Positions 51,485 to 61,160 are shown, counted from the first letter of the stretch. The stretch is 64,000 bases of DNA from Belnapia moabensis DSM 16746 (GCF_000745835.1 NZ_JQKB01000010.1:62001-126000), one strand, 5' to 3'. Notes: a model not told the origin generated them from the letters alone. Numbers and translations are program-made.

Positions 51485-52870
51485 ATGAACGCCACTCACC
51501 TGCTGCCGCCGAAAGGGACCGATGGCTTCGCATCGACGGTGGATGCCTTGAGCCTGCATGCGGCCGCAACCCAGAAGCCCTTGCCCGAGGCCACCGCCCC
51601 GCAATCCGCCCCTCATCCGGCCCAGGCACCCGCCGAGGCGCCGCCCCGCGGCCGCGGCAAGCTCTGGCTGGCGCTCGGCCTCGTCCTCGCAGCCGCGGCC
51701 GGCGGCTATTATTGGTACGACCAGTCCCGCAAGGCCACCGAGGCCATTCCGACCTCGCCCGCCGCCACCCAGACCGAGCCGCTGACCCAGGGTGAATTCC
51801 GCCTCTCCGACACCGAGATGCGGGCGCTGCGGATCGAGGAGATGCACAGCCATGCCTTCCGCGCCGAGCGCATGGCCGAGGGCCGCATCGCCTATGACGA
51901 GGATCGCTCCACCCCCGTCTTCTCGCCCTATAACGGCCGGGTCGTGCGCGTGCTGGTCCGCATGGGCGACGAGGTGAAGGCCGGCGACACCCTGCTCGAG
52001 ATCGAGACCACCGACCTCGCCGGTGCCGCCAACGACCTGCTCTCCGCTGCCGATGCCGCCAACAAGGCGCGTGCCACGCTCGACCAGGCGCGCCGCGAGG
52101 AGGCGCGGCAGAACAGCCTGTTCGGCGCACGCGCCGCCTCGCAGCGCGACGTGGAGCAGGCCCGAACCGGCAGCATGACCGCCATGGCGGATCTCCGCAG
52201 CGCCGAGGCGACGCTATCCGCCGCCCGCGACAAGCTGCGCGTCCTCGGCCGCAGCATGGACGAGATCGCGCGGATCGAGCAGACCCGCATGGTCAATGCC
52301 GTGGTGCCGGTGACGGCGCCGATCGGCGGCACCGTGGTGCAGCGCCGCGTCGGCCCCGGCCAATGGCTTTCGATCGGCGCATCCGACCCGGTCTTCACCA
52401 TCGCCGACCTGTCCACCATGTGGCTCGTCGCGGCGGTGCGGGAGCTGGATGCGCCGCTCATCAAGACCGGCCAGCCGGTCGATGTCAGCGTCGGCGCCCT
52501 GCCGGGCCACCGCTTCGAGGCGCGCATCGCAACCATGGGCGCCGGGCTCGACCCGACCACGCGGCGCCTCACCGTCCGCGCCGAGGTGAAGGACCCCGAG
52601 CACCTGCTGAAGCCGGAGATGTTCGCCACCTTCCGCATCTCGGTCGGCGAAGGCGAGCGGAATGTCGGCGTGCCGGTCAACGCCATCATCTATCGCGGCG
52701 CCGAGGCCAGCATCTGGCTGGCGCTCGACGACAACCGCTTCATCCTCCGCCGCATCAGGCCCGGCATCCGCTCCGGCGACATGGTGGAGGTGACCGAAGG
52801 GCTGAAGCCGGGCGACCGCGTGGTCACCGGCGGCGCCCTCTTCATCGACCGGGCCGCCCGGATCGACTGA
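51485..52870 (+). CDS. RND efflux periplasmic adaptor subunit (CusB/CzcB-like)
   Basis: 461 residues. It begins with a hydrophilic Pro/Ala-rich cytoplasmic stretch of 58 residues and is held by one transmembrane helix (about 60-77, LWLALGLVLAAAAGGYYWY) rather than a cleaved signal. Adaptor domains follow: VFSPYNGRVVRVLVRMGDEV (lipoyl half), a helical hairpin (about 180-235), PVTAPIGGTVVQRRVGPGQW, and a beta-barrel (FRISVGEGERNVGVPVNAII). No His-rich or Met-rich metal site is seen. Start ATG 51485 after CCGGGAACACC. First gene of the three-part pump. Confidence 0.92.
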   Translation: MNATHLLPPKGTDGFASTVDALSLHAAATQKPLPEATAPQSAPHPAQAPAEAPPRGRGKLWLALGLVLAAAAGGYYWYDQSRKATEAIPTSPAATQTEPLTQGEFRLSDTEMRALRIEEMHSHAFRAERMAEGRIAYDEDRSTPVFSPYNGRVVRVLVRMGDEVKAGDTLLEIETTDLAGAANDLLSAADAANKARATLDQARREEARQNSLFGARAASQRDVEQARTGSMTAMADLRSAEATLSAARDKLRVLGRSMDEIARIEQTRMVNAVVPVTAPIGGTVVQRRVGPGQWLSIGASDPVFTIADLSTMWLVAAVRELDAPLIKTGQPVDVSVGALPGHRFEARIATMGAGLDPTTRRLTVRAEVKDPEHLLKPEMFATFRISVGEGERNVGVPVNAIIYRGAEASIWLALDDNRFILRRIRPGIRSGDMVEVTEGLKPGDRVVTGGALFIDRAARID

Positions 52871-52949
52871 GCGACAAGCTTCTGGCGACGGGCACGGGCT
52901 CCGGGGCAAAATAGCGCGCCGGCGATCCCGGCCAGTCGGGAAGACCAGC

Positions 52950-55900
52950 ATGCGTCAGATCGTCGCCTTTTCTCTCCAGCGCAGGCCGCTGGTCATACTG
53001 CTGTTCTTCACCTTCATCGTCGTCGGCTTGGCTGCCTTCACCCGGCTGAACATCGAGGCCTATCCCGACCCAGTGCCGCCCCAGGTGGTGATCATCACCC
53101 AGAACCCGGGGCAGAGCGCGGAGGAGATCGAGCGCTACGTCTCCATCCCCGTCGAGGTGGCGATGGCGGGGCTGCCCAACCTCACCTCGGTCCGCTCGAC
53201 CAGCCTCTTCGGCCTCTCCGACGTGCGGGTGCAGTTCAACTTCAACTACACCTACGACCAGGCCTTGCAGCAGGTGCTGAACCGGCTGGGCCAGCTCAAC
53301 GGGCTGCCGGAGGGCGTGCAGCCGCAGATCAGCCCGCTCTCGCCGATCGGCGAGATCATGCGCTACCGGCTGGTCGGCCCACCGGGCTATTCGCTGGCCG
53401 ACCTCAAGACCCTGCAGGAATGGGTGCTCGACCGGCGCTTCAAGCGCGTCCCCGGCGTGGTGGACGTCACCTCCTTCGGCGGCCTCTCCAAGAGCTACAA
53501 CGTGGTGGTCGATCTCAGGCGGATCGCGGCGCTCGGCCTCACCCTGCCGCAAGTGATCCAGGCAGTGCGGGCGGGCAATGCGACGGTAGGCGCCGGGACC
53601 ATCCGCATCGGGCCGCAGGCGGCGGTGGTGCAGGGGATCGGGCTGATCCGCGGGCTGGACGACATCCGCAACGTGGTGGTCTCGGCCGAGGGCGGCGTGC
53701 CGGTGCTGCTCGGCGACGTGGCGGCGGTCGAGATCGGCAACCTGCCGCGCCTCGGCATCGCCGGCCAGGAGAATGACGACGACGTGGTGCTGGCCACCGT
53801 GCTGATGCGGCGCGGTGAGCAGACCCTGCCCACCATCCGCGGCGTGCAGGCCGAGGTGGCGCGGATCAATGCCGGGGGCGTGCTGCCGCCGGGGGTGAAG
53901 ATCGTCCCGCTCTACGACCGCGAGGACCTGGTCAAGATCACCACCCGCACGGTGGTCCACAACATCATCGAGGGCGTCGCCCTCATCCTGCTCATCCAGT
54001 GGCTCTTCCTCGGCGACTTCCGCGGCGCGCTGGTGGTGGCGGCCACCGTCCCCTTCGCCTTCCTCTTCGCCATCCTGCTGATGATGGCCCGCGGCGAGAG
54101 CGCCAACCTGCTTTCCCTCGGCGCGCTCGACTTCGGCCTGCTGGTCGATGCGACCGTCATCATGGTCGAGAACATCTACCGGCATCTCGGCCTCAGCCGG
54201 AACCCGGCGCACCGCTATATCGCTCCCTCCGGCTCGAAGGAGTTGTCCGGCCTGTCGCTGACCGTGCTGCGGGCGGCGGGCGAGGTGGACAAGGCGATCT
54301 TCTTCTCGGCGCTCATCATCATCGCCGCCTTCATCCCGCTTTTTACCCTGGGCGGCATCGAGGGCCGCATCTTCGGCCCGATGTCGAAGACCTATGCCTA
54401 TGCGATCATCGGCGCGCTGTTGGCGACCTTCACCATCACCCCGGCACTGGCCGCCGCCCTGCTGCGCGAGGACAGCAAGGAGCGCGACACGCTGCTGGTC
54501 CGGGGGCTGCGCTGGGTCCATAGCCGGCTCTATGCCGCGGCGATGCGGGCGCGCGCCCTCTGCCTGATGCTGGCGGCCGCGCTCTTCGCCGGCTCGCTGC
54601 TGCTGATGTCGCAACTCGGCGCCGAATTCCTGCCGACGCTGGAGGAGGGCAACCTCTGGGTCCGTGCCTCGATGCCGGGGACGATCAGCCTTGAGGAGGG
54701 CAACGACACGGTGAACCGCATCCGGCGGACGCTGATGGAATTCCCCGAGGTCGTCACCGCCACCTCGCAGCAGGGCAGGCCGGATGACGGCACGGACAGC
54801 GCCGGCTTCTTCAATGCCGAGTTCTTCCTGCCCCTGAAGCCGCCGCAGCAATGGACCACGGCGCCGCACCGCGACGGGCTGGTGCGGGCCATGCATGAGC
54901 GGCTGTCGGGCCAGTTCGTCGGCGTCGAGTTCAGCTACTCCCAGGCGATCAGCGACAACGTCCAGGAGGCGGCCTCCGGCGTGAAGGGCGCCAATGCGGT
55001 GAAGGTCTACGGGCCGGAGCTCGACATCATCGCCCGCAAGGCGGAGGAGATCCGCCAGGTGATGGCCGGCGTCGAGGGCGTGGCGGACCTTGCCGTCTTC
55101 CGCTCGCTCGGCCAGCCGACGGTCGCGGTGCAGATCGACCGGGCGCGGGCGGCCCGCTACGGCCTTGCGGTGGACGACGTGAACGAGGTGGTGCAGGCGG
55201 CGATCGGCGGGCGCGAGGCGGGGCGGCTCTACGAGCCGGGCGGTGACCGCAATTTCCCGATCGTCGTGCGGCTCGACGCGCCCTACCGCGACAGCTTGGA
55301 GGCCATCGGGCGCATCCCCGTAGGCGGGCCGCGCGGGGCGACGCTCTCCGACGTGGCGGAGATCAAGCTGGTCTCCGGCGTCTCCTATATCTACCGCGAG
55401 GATGCCTCGCGCTACGTGCCGATCCGCTTCAGCGTGCGCGGGCGGGACCCGGCGAGCACCGTCGCCGAGGCGCAGGCGCTGGTCGCGGCGCGGGTGGAAC
55501 TGCCGCCGGGCTATCGCCTCGACTGGCTGGGCGAGTTCCGCAACCTGCAGGAGGCGATCGGGCGGCTGCTGGTGGTGGTTCCGGCGGCGCTCGCCTTGAT
55601 CCTCGTTCTGTTGTACGTGCAGTTCAATACGCTGCGCGAGACGCTGCTGGTCTTCGGCATCGTGCCGATGTCGATCACCGGCGGCATCGCGGCGCTGGCC
55701 GTGGCGGGGCTCAATTTCAGCGTGCCGGCGGCCATCGGCTTCCTCGCGCTGTTCGGCATCACCGTGATGGAAGGCATCATCATGCTCTCCCATTTCAACC
55801 ACCTGAGGCTGGAGGGGATGCCCTGGCGCCCGGCCCTCGACCAAGCCGGGCGGGACCGGATGCGGCCGGTCTTCATGACCTGCTTCGCCAGCTTCACGGG

Positions 55901-56096
55901 CCTGCTGCCGATGGCGCTGGCCACCGGCATCGGCGCCGACGTGCAGAAGCCGCTGGCGCTCGTCGTCGTCGGGGGAATCGGGCTGGTGCCGCTTTTCATC
56001 CTGGTGGTCTTCCCGGCGATGATCGACCTCTTCGGCAAGCCGCGGCACATCCGCCGGGCCGAGGCGGCGGCGCATGGGGCGGCGGTGCGGGCATGA
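52950..56096 (+). CDS. RND efflux permease, HME (CzcA/CusA) type
   Basis: Proton-driven inner-membrane exporter of 1048 residues. The opening (MRQIVAFSLQRRPLVILLFF) and GLPNLTSVRSTSLFGLSDVR are those of heavy-metal-exporter RND pumps. The TM4 motif is GALDFGLLVDATVIMVEN with Asp394 and Asp400, the D-x5-D spacing of CzcA/CusA; the following residue is Ala where most have Gly. It differs from the HAE1-type pump at the left edge (paired DD). Overlap of its stop with the outer-membrane gene (ATGA) and a 79-base gap after the adaptor gene define the operon. Metal specificity is not readable. Confidence 0.94.
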   Translation: MRQIVAFSLQRRPLVILLFFTFIVVGLAAFTRLNIEAYPDPVPPQVVIITQNPGQSAEEIERYVSIPVEVAMAGLPNLTSVRSTSLFGLSDVRVQFNFNYTYDQALQQVLNRLGQLNGLPEGVQPQISPLSPIGEIMRYRLVGPPGYSLADLKTLQEWVLDRRFKRVPGVVDVTSFGGLSKSYNVVVDLRRIAALGLTLPQVIQAVRAGNATVGAGTIRIGPQAAVVQGIGLIRGLDDIRNVVVSAEGGVPVLLGDVAAVEIGNLPRLGIAGQENDDDVVLATVLMRRGEQTLPTIRGVQAEVARINAGGVLPPGVKIVPLYDREDLVKITTRTVVHNIIEGVALILLIQWLFLGDFRGALVVAATVPFAFLFAILLMMARGESANLLSLGALDFGLLVDATVIMVENIYRHLGLSRNPAHRYIAPSGSKELSGLSLTVLRAAGEVDKAIFFSALIIIAAFIPLFTLGGIEGRIFGPMSKTYAYAIIGALLATFTITPALAAALLREDSKERDTLLVRGLRWVHSRLYAAAMRARALCLMLAAALFAGSLLLMSQLGAEFLPTLEEGNLWVRASMPGTISLEEGNDTVNRIRRTLMEFPEVVTATSQQGRPDDGTDSAGFFNAEFFLPLKPPQQWTTAPHRDGLVRAMHERLSGQFVGVEFSYSQAISDNVQEAASGVKGANAVKVYGPELDIIARKAEEIRQVMAGVEGVADLAVFRSLGQPTVAVQIDRARAARYGLAVDDVNEVVQAAIGGREAGRLYEPGGDRNFPIVVRLDAPYRDSLEAIGRIPVGGPRGATLSDVAEIKLVSGVSYIYREDASRYVPIRFSVRGRDPASTVAEAQALVAARVELPPGYRLDWLGEFRNLQEAIGRLLVVVPAALALILVLLYVQFNTLRETLLVFGIVPMSITGGIAALAVAGLNFSVPAAIGFLALFGITVMEGIIMLSHFNHLRLEGMPWRPALDQAGRDRMRPVFMTCFASFTGLLPMALATGIGADVQKPLALVVVGGIGLVPLFILVVFPAMIDLFGKPRHIRRAEAAAHGAAVRA

Positions 56097-57622
56097 GGCT
56101 GACCTTCCGCGCGGCCCTGCTCGGCTGCGCCCTGCTGGCCGGCCCGCCCGCCTATGCCCAGACGCAGCCCACCCCGCCGGCCGCCCCGCCGCCGGGGATG
56201 GCGCCGCTGCCGATCGGGCCGGGCGCCCGGCCGCTCTCGCTCGAGGAGGCGGAGGCGGCGCTGGTCGAGCGCAACCTCGCCGTCATCGCCGCGCGGCGTG
56301 GGGTGGATGCGGCGAGGGCGCAGCGGCTCGTCGCCTCCTCGCGGCCCGCGCCCACGGTCTCGGTCGGCAACAGCTTCGCCCAGGTCGGGGAGACGCAGAA
56401 CGGCGCGCTGCGCGGGGCGCGCTATCTGAGCCCCGCGAAAAACATCAGCGTCGGGCTGACGGTGCTGGTGGAGCGCGGCGGCAAGCGGACGCTCCGCACT
56501 CGATTCGCCGAGCGGCAGATCGAGGGGGCGGAGGCGCAGGTTCTGGATGCGCTGCGCACCCAGCTCTTCGCGCTGCGCCAGGCCTTCCTCGGGGCCCTGC
56601 TCGCGCGGGCGAATCTCGAGGTCGCGCTCGGCAACCGGGCGAGCCTCGACCGGACTGAGCAGCTGCTGCGCCGGCAGCTGCGCGACGGCGCCATTCCCGA
56701 GGGCGACCTGCTGCGCTTCCAGGCGAGCCGGCTGCAATTCGAGGGCGATGTGACGAGCAACGCCCAGGCCTATGCGGCGGGGGTCGCTGCGGTGGCGGCG
56801 CTGCTCTCGGCCGATCCGGCAGCCTTTCAGCAGGGGGCGGGCACACTCTCCTCGCTCGGGATCAATCCGGCAGTGAGGGGCGCGCTGGCGCCGCCGCCGG
56901 GGCAGCAGGGGCGGACGGGGACGCCGGCGGGGCCGGCCAGCGCGCCGACGGCGGTGCGGACGATCCTTTCGCCCGTGGCCTTCGATGTGCGCGGGCGGTT
57001 CGACGCCATCCCCGATCTCGGGATTGGCCGCGATGAACTGGCCAGTGGCGTCGCCAGCAGGCCGGATGTGGTGGCGGCGGAACGCCAGGCGGCGGCGGCG
57101 GCGGCCAACCGGCAGTTGGCCGAGGCTAGCCGCTCGCGCGACGTGACGGTGGATGCGGGCTGGAGCCGCTCGGCGCTGTCGCAGGACCTGCCGGATTCGC
57201 GCGACCGGCTGGGCGCGCTCAACAGCTTCGGCGTGCAGCTCTCGGTGCCGATCTTTACCTCGCGCATCGTCGAGGGGAATGTCGCGGCGGCGACCGCGCA
57301 GCAGGGCCAGGCGGATGCCGTGGCGCGGGCGACGATGCTGCAGGCGCGGGCGGAGTTCGCCGCGGCCTGGGCCGGGGTGGAGCAGTCGCGCGCCCTGCTG
57401 AACCTCTATGCCGGCGGCGCGCTCGGCCGGGCGGAGGAGGCCTATCGCAGCACCGAGCAAGCCTATGTCGCCGGCGGACGGACGCTGCTCGACGTGCTGG
57501 ATGCGCTCCGCGTGCTGAACGTGACGCGGGTGCAGGCCAACCAGGCGCGCTATGCCTATCTGCTGGCGCTCTCCCAGCTGGAGCAGGCGAGCGGGGTGTC
57601 GGGCGTCGCGCCGCGACTGTAG
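56093..57622 (+). CDS. TolC-family outer-membrane efflux channel (CzcC-like)
   Basis: 509 residues. A signal peptide (ALLGCALLAGPPAYAQ) is followed by a Pro-rich linker and two copies of the outer-membrane efflux protein repeat: LSLEEAEAALVERNLAVIAA then RRGVDAARAQRLVASSRP, and later SRSRDVTVDAGWSRSALSQD with a helical AATAQQGQADAVARATMLQA stretch. A non-conserved Gly/Pro insert separates the halves. The ATG overlaps the permease stop by four bases, so the three parts of the pump are made together. Confidence 0.92.
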   Translation: MRLTFRAALLGCALLAGPPAYAQTQPTPPAAPPPGMAPLPIGPGARPLSLEEAEAALVERNLAVIAARRGVDAARAQRLVASSRPAPTVSVGNSFAQVGETQNGALRGARYLSPAKNISVGLTVLVERGGKRTLRTRFAERQIEGAEAQVLDALRTQLFALRQAFLGALLARANLEVALGNRASLDRTEQLLRRQLRDGAIPEGDLLRFQASRLQFEGDVTSNAQAYAAGVAAVAALLSADPAAFQQGAGTLSSLGINPAVRGALAPPPGQQGRTGTPAGPASAPTAVRTILSPVAFDVRGRFDAIPDLGIGRDELASGVASRPDVVAAERQAAAAAANRQLAEASRSRDVTVDAGWSRSALSQDLPDSRDRLGALNSFGVQLSVPIFTSRIVEGNVAAATAQQGQADAVARATMLQARAEFAAAWAGVEQSRALLNLYAGGALGRAEEAYRSTEQAYVAGGRTLLDVLDALRVLNVTRVQANQARYAYLLALSQLEQASGVSGVAPRL

Positions 57623-57652
57623 GCTTCCCTCCCTGAACGGGAGGACGACGCC

Positions 57653-58426
57653 ATGGAGATGGGAATTGCCGGCAAGCGGGTGCTGATCACCGGCGGGTCG
57701 AAGGGGATCGGCCTTGCCTGCGCCGGGGCCTTCGCGGCCGAAGGGTGCGACTTGGTGCTCGCCTCGCGCGACGGAGCGGCGCTGGAGCGGGCGGCGGAGG
57801 GCATCCGGGCGCGGCACAATATCAGCATCGCCGTCCATGCCGGTGATCTCGGCGATGCCGCGGCGCGTGAGGCGCTGGCCGCGGCGCATCCGGAGATCGA
57901 CGTGCTGGTGAACAATGCCGGCGCCATCCCGGGCGGGACGCTGGCCGATATCGACCTCGACCGCTGGCAGGAGGCCTGGGCGCTGAAGGTCTTCGGCTAC
58001 ATCCATCTCTCGCGGCTTTATCTGCCGCGGATGGAGGCGCGAGGCGACGGCGCCATCGTCAACATCATCGGCATGGCCGGGCGGGCGCCGCGGGCGGATT
58101 ACATCTGCGGCGCCTCGGGCAATGCGGCGCTGATCGCCTTCACCGCGGCGCTCGGCGGCAAGTCGACCGATAAGGGCGTCCGCGTGGTCGGCATCGCGCC
58201 GGGGGCGACGATGACGGACCGAATTATCACCCTCTCCAAGTCGCGGGCGAAAACCAAGTTCGGCGACGAGAACCGCTGGGAGGAGATGCTGGCCGGGCTG
58301 CCGCTCGGCCGGGCGGGGAAGCCGGAGGAGATCGCCGACCTCGCGGTGTTCTGCGCCAGCCCGCGCGGCGGCTATCTCTCCGGCACCACCATCGACGTGG
58401 ATGGCGGGGCGCAGTTCAGGGGGTAG
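57653..58426 (+). CDS. SDR-family protein lacking the catalytic Lys
   Basis: 257 residues with a clear NAD(P)-binding Rossmann fold: RVLITGGSKGIGLACAGAFA, HAGDLGD and VLVNNAGAIPG. At the active site the usual Ser and the Lys of Y-x-x-x-K are absent: the region reads VNIIGMAGRAPRADYICGAS followed by GNAALIAFTAALGG, with Tyr kept and Ala in the Lys position. I recall a subfamily with this YI-x-G-x-x-GNAAL pattern. C-terminal PEEIADLAVFCASPRGGYLS is normal. Activity may be altered. It follows the efflux operon by 30 bases and overlaps the convergent VOC gene by 11. Confidence 0.87.
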   Translation: MEMGIAGKRVLITGGSKGIGLACAGAFAAEGCDLVLASRDGAALERAAEGIRARHNISIAVHAGDLGDAAAREALAAAHPEIDVLVNNAGAIPGGTLADIDLDRWQEAWALKVFGYIHLSRLYLPRMEARGDGAIVNIIGMAGRAPRADYICGASGNAALIAFTAALGGKSTDKGVRVVGIAPGATMTDRIITLSKSRAKTKFGDENRWEEMLAGLPLGRAGKPEEIADLAVFCASPRGGYLSGTTIDVDGGAQFRG

Positions 58427-59174
58427 CGCGAGTCCCGAGTAGCGCGAAGAAGGCGCCTTGCGGGTCGAAGCCCTGGAGGACCCAGGCCTCGCCCGGGACT
58501 GCCATCGGCCCGTTGACGATCTGGCCGCCGGCCTCGCGCACCCGGCCGGCGGCGGCGTCGATGTCGCCGACGGCGATGTAGAAGCACCAGAAGGGGCGGG
58601 GGATGGCATCCGGCTTGTTGAACATGCCGCCTATCGCCGGGCCGCCGAGGCGGAAGGTCTGGTAGGTGCCGAGCGGGCCGATATCCACCGCCTCCGCCCG
58701 TTGCCAGCCGAAGAGCGTGGCGTAGAAGTCGAAGGCGGCGGGCCAGTCGGCCGCCGCCAGCTCGTTCCAGCCGACATGGCCCGGCGTGCCGATGGGCTGC
58801 GGCTCGGGCAGGGTGCCGGCGAAGATGGCGAAGACGGCGCCCTGCGGATCGCCGAGGACGGCGAAGCGGCCGATCCCGATGCTGCGGGGCGGGACATGGA
58901 CCACGCCGCCGAGTGCCGTGGCGCGGGCGAGGGTCGCGTCCACGTCATCGACCAGGATATGGCCGACCCAGCCGGGGAGGGCGCCTTTGGCCATATCGGC
59001 CTGCTTCAGCGGCAGCAGGCCGGCGGCGGGGCGGTCGCCGGCGGTCAGCAGGGTATAGGGCTGGTCCGGCGTGGAGGCATCGCGGGTACCCCAGCCGGTG
59101 ACGGTGCCGTAGAAACGGGTGGCCGCCTCGGGGTCGGGCACCATCAGCTCGTGCCACGCGAAGTATCCCGTCAT
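58416..59174 (-). CDS. VOC-family protein (glyoxalase/dioxygenase fold), two domains
   Basis: 252 residues made of two vicinal-oxygen-chelate modules. The first (about 1-120) has YFAWHELMVPDPEAATRFYG and ILVDDVDATLARATALGG; the second (about 125-250) has HVGWNELAAADWPAAFDFYA and AVGDIDAAAGRVREAGGQ. Each module opens with the typical W-x-E/H pattern and closes with FAIFAG or FALLG. Function could be a glyoxalase-like or extradiol-type enzyme or binding protein. The ATG at 59172-59174 overlaps the CinA gene stop (ATGA). Convergent overlap of 11 bases with the SDR gene. Confidence 0.88.
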   Translation of the reverse strand: MTGYFAWHELMVPDPEAATRFYGTVTGWGTRDASTPDQPYTLLTAGDRPAAGLLPLKQADMAKGALPGWVGHILVDDVDATLARATALGGVVHVPPRSIGIGRFAVLGDPQGAVFAIFAGTLPEPQPIGTPGHVGWNELAAADWPAAFDFYATLFGWQRAEAVDIGPLGTYQTFRLGGPAIGGMFNKPDAIPRPFWCFYIAVGDIDAAAGRVREAGGQIVNGPMAVPGEAWVLQGFDPQGAFFALLGTRATP

Positions 59175-59659
59175 GGCGCGGCCTCCAGCGCCTCGACCAG
59201 CAGACCAAGCAGGCGGGCGCCGAATTCGCGCATGTTGACGATGCGGTCGCCGTGGCCGGTCTCGACCGTGAGCGTCCGCGCCACAGGGCCGGCGACTGCA
59301 AGGCAGGCATGGCCGGCCGGGTAGCCGTAGCGGTTGCCGCTCGGGCCCGTCGCCCCGGTCTCGCCGAGGGCCCAGACCGTGCCGAGGCGCTGGCGCATCC
59401 CTTCGGCCATCATCGCCGCATAGGCCTCGGTGGAGGGGGGCACGCCGTCCAGCCGCTCGGGCGGGATGGCGAGCAGCGCCTCCCGCGCCGCCCGCGTGTA
59501 GACCACGGTGCCGCCGAGGAAATAGGCCGAGGCGCCCGGCACCGCGAGCAGCGCGGCCGAAACCAGGCCGCCGGCCGAAGATTCGGCGACTGCGATGGTC
59601 TCGCCGCGGGCCTTCAGCAGGGCGCCGGCGCGGGCGGCGATGGGCAGCAGGCTTTCCAT
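59171..59659 (-). CDS. CinA-family protein (nicotinamide-nucleotide amidase, PncC-like)
   Basis: Hydrolyses nicotinamide mononucleotide to nicotinate mononucleotide in the pyridine-nucleotide cycle; 162 residues, the usual length of the stand-alone C-terminal domain. Motifs: TIAVAESSAGGLVSAALLAV (family AES-x-x-GG), GGTVVYTRAAREALL and ALGETGATGPSGNRYGYPAG. The ATG at 59657-59659 follows GGAGGAGGAC, a strong site. It is coupled to the VOC gene. Confidence 0.88.
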   Translation of the reverse strand: MESLLPIAARAGALLKARGETIAVAESSAGGLVSAALLAVPGASAYFLGGTVVYTRAAREALLAIPPERLDGVPPSTEAYAAMMAEGMRQRLGTVWALGETGATGPSGNRYGYPAGHACLAVAGPVARTLTVETGHGDRIVNMREFGARLLGLLVEALEAAP

Positions 59660-59766
59660 TGCGGTCCTCCTCCTCGGCAGGAGAGCCGCCGGGGCGGCGG
59701 GCGGCAAGTGAAGATTGACCGCGGCGCCCGGCGCCAGCACCTTCCCGCCGCTTCCAGGGGGCTTTC

Positions 59767-60471
59767 GTGCAGGATCTGGGTTCCGCCTTCATGGCCGCCA
59801 TCGCGCTGGTCCGCGACGGGGATGCGGGGATGCTCGCCATCCTCGGCCTGTCGCTGCGGGTGAGCCTCGCCGCGCTCGGCATCGCGGCGGTGGTGGGGCT
59901 GCCGCTCGGGGCGCTGCTGGCCGTCGCGCGTTTCCCCGGGCGGCGGGTGGTGGTCGTCTCGCTGAACGCGTTGATGGGGCTGCCGCCGGTGGTCGCCGGG
60001 CTGCTGGTCTACCTGCTGCTCTCGCGCTCCGGCCCGCTCGGGCATTGGGGGCTGCTGTTCACGCCGGGGGCGATGGTGATCGCCCAGGCGGTGCTGATCA
60101 CGCCCATCCTCGCCGCCCTGTCGCGCGGGGTGCTGGAGGCGCTGTGGGAGGAATATGCCGAGGCGCTGCGCTCCTTCGGCGCCGGACCCTGGCGGGCGGT
60201 GCCGACGCTGCTCTGGGATGGGCGCTTCGCCTTGCTCACCGTGCTGCTGGCCGGCTTCGGGCGGGCGAGCGCGGAGGTCGGGGCGGTGATCCTGGTCGGC
60301 GGGAATATCGAGGGCTTCACCCGGACGATGACGACGGCGATCGCGCTCGAAACCAGCAAGGGCGACCTGCCGCTGGCCCTCGCTTTGGGGCTGGTGCTGA
60401 TGGTGATCGTGCTCGGGGTGAATGCGCTGGCGCAGGTGCTGCGCGATGTCGCGCTGCGCCGGGCCGGCTGA
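59767..60471 (+). CDS. tupB: Tungstate ABC transporter permease
   Basis: Inner-membrane permease of 234 residues with five or six helices. The TupB-type pattern is visible in LRVSLAALGIAAVVGLPLGA, LNALMGLPPVVAGLLVYLLL and VGAVILVGGNIEGFTRTMTT. The loop EYAEALRSFGAGPWRAVPTL is the EAA coupling motif. The start is a GTG at 59767 after AGGGGG. It is the first gene of the set; the usual order in other bacteria begins with tupA. Its stop shares one base with the ATPase start. Confidence 0.9.
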   Translation: MQDLGSAFMAAIALVRDGDAGMLAILGLSLRVSLAALGIAAVVGLPLGALLAVARFPGRRVVVVSLNALMGLPPVVAGLLVYLLLSRSGPLGHWGLLFTPGAMVIAQAVLITPILAALSRGVLEALWEEYAEALRSFGAGPWRAVPTLLWDGRFALLTVLLAGFGRASAEVGAVILVGGNIEGFTRTMTTAIALETSKGDLPLALALGLVLMVIVLGVNALAQVLRDVALRRAG

Positions 60472-61160
60472 TGCTGCCGATCCGGGCGGAGGGGGTGTCC
60501 TATGCCGTGGGTGGGGCTGCGATCCTCGATGGGGTGTCGCTCACCATCGCGCCGGGCGCGCCGATGCTGATCCTCGGGCCGAACGGTGCGGGGAAGTCGG
60601 TGCTGCTGCGGCTGCTGCACGGGCTGCTGCGGCCGGAGGCCGGGCGGATCACGCCGGCGGCCGCGATTCGCGGAGCGATGGTGTTCCAGCGGCCGGTGCT
60701 GCTGCGGCGCTCGGTGCTGGCCAATCTCCGCTACCCGATGGCGCTTGCGGGGGTGCCGAGGGCGGAGCGGGCGCGGCGGGCCGAGGCGGCACTGGCGGAG
60801 GTCGGGCTCTCGACGCTCGCTAGCCGGCCGGCGCGGCGGCTTTCGGGCGGCGAGCAGCAGCGGCTGGCGCTTGCCCGGGCGGCGGCGCTGGAGCCGCAGG
60901 TGCTGTTCCTCGACGAGCCCTGCGCCAGCCTCGACCCGGCGGCGACGCGGGCGGTGGAGGAGATCATCCGCCGCATCGCCGCGCGGGGAACCAAGATCGT
61001 CATGACCACCCATGATCTCGGGCAGGCGCGGCGGCTGGCGGGGGAGGTGGTGTTCCTGCATCGCGGGCGGGTGGTGGAAGCCGCCTCCGCGGAGCGTTTC
61101 TTCGCCGGCCCTGCCAGTGCGGAGGGGGCGGCCTTCCTTCAGGGGGAATTGCTGTGGTGA
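60471..61160 (+). CDS. tupC: Tungstate ABC transporter ATP-binding protein
   Basis: 229 residues. Walker A is MLILGPNGAGKSVLLRLLHG, with Val where most ABC proteins have Thr/Ser after GKS, as is common in TupC; Q-loop GAMVFQRPVLLRRS; signature RLSGGEQQRLALARAAALEP; Walker B VLFLDEPCASLDP; switch His VMTTHDLG. The ATG at 60471 shares its A with the tupB stop. The end overlaps the tupA start by several bases. Confidence 0.9.
   Translation: MLPIRAEGVSYAVGGAAILDGVSLTIAPGAPMLILGPNGAGKSVLLRLLHGLLRPEAGRITPAAAIRGAMVFQRPVLLRRSVLANLRYPMALAGVPRAERARRAEAALAEVGLSTLASRPARRLSGGEQQRLALARAAALEPQVLFLDEPCASLDPAATRAVEEIIRRIAARGTKIVMTTHDLGQARRLAGEVVFLHRGRVVEAASAERFFAGPASAEGAAFLQGELLW

Noticed and set aside
52842-56075. 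1077-codon minus-strand frame across the RND permease
   Set aside because: Exact antisense shadow of the 1048-residue HME-type permease, rich in His, Arg and Asp.
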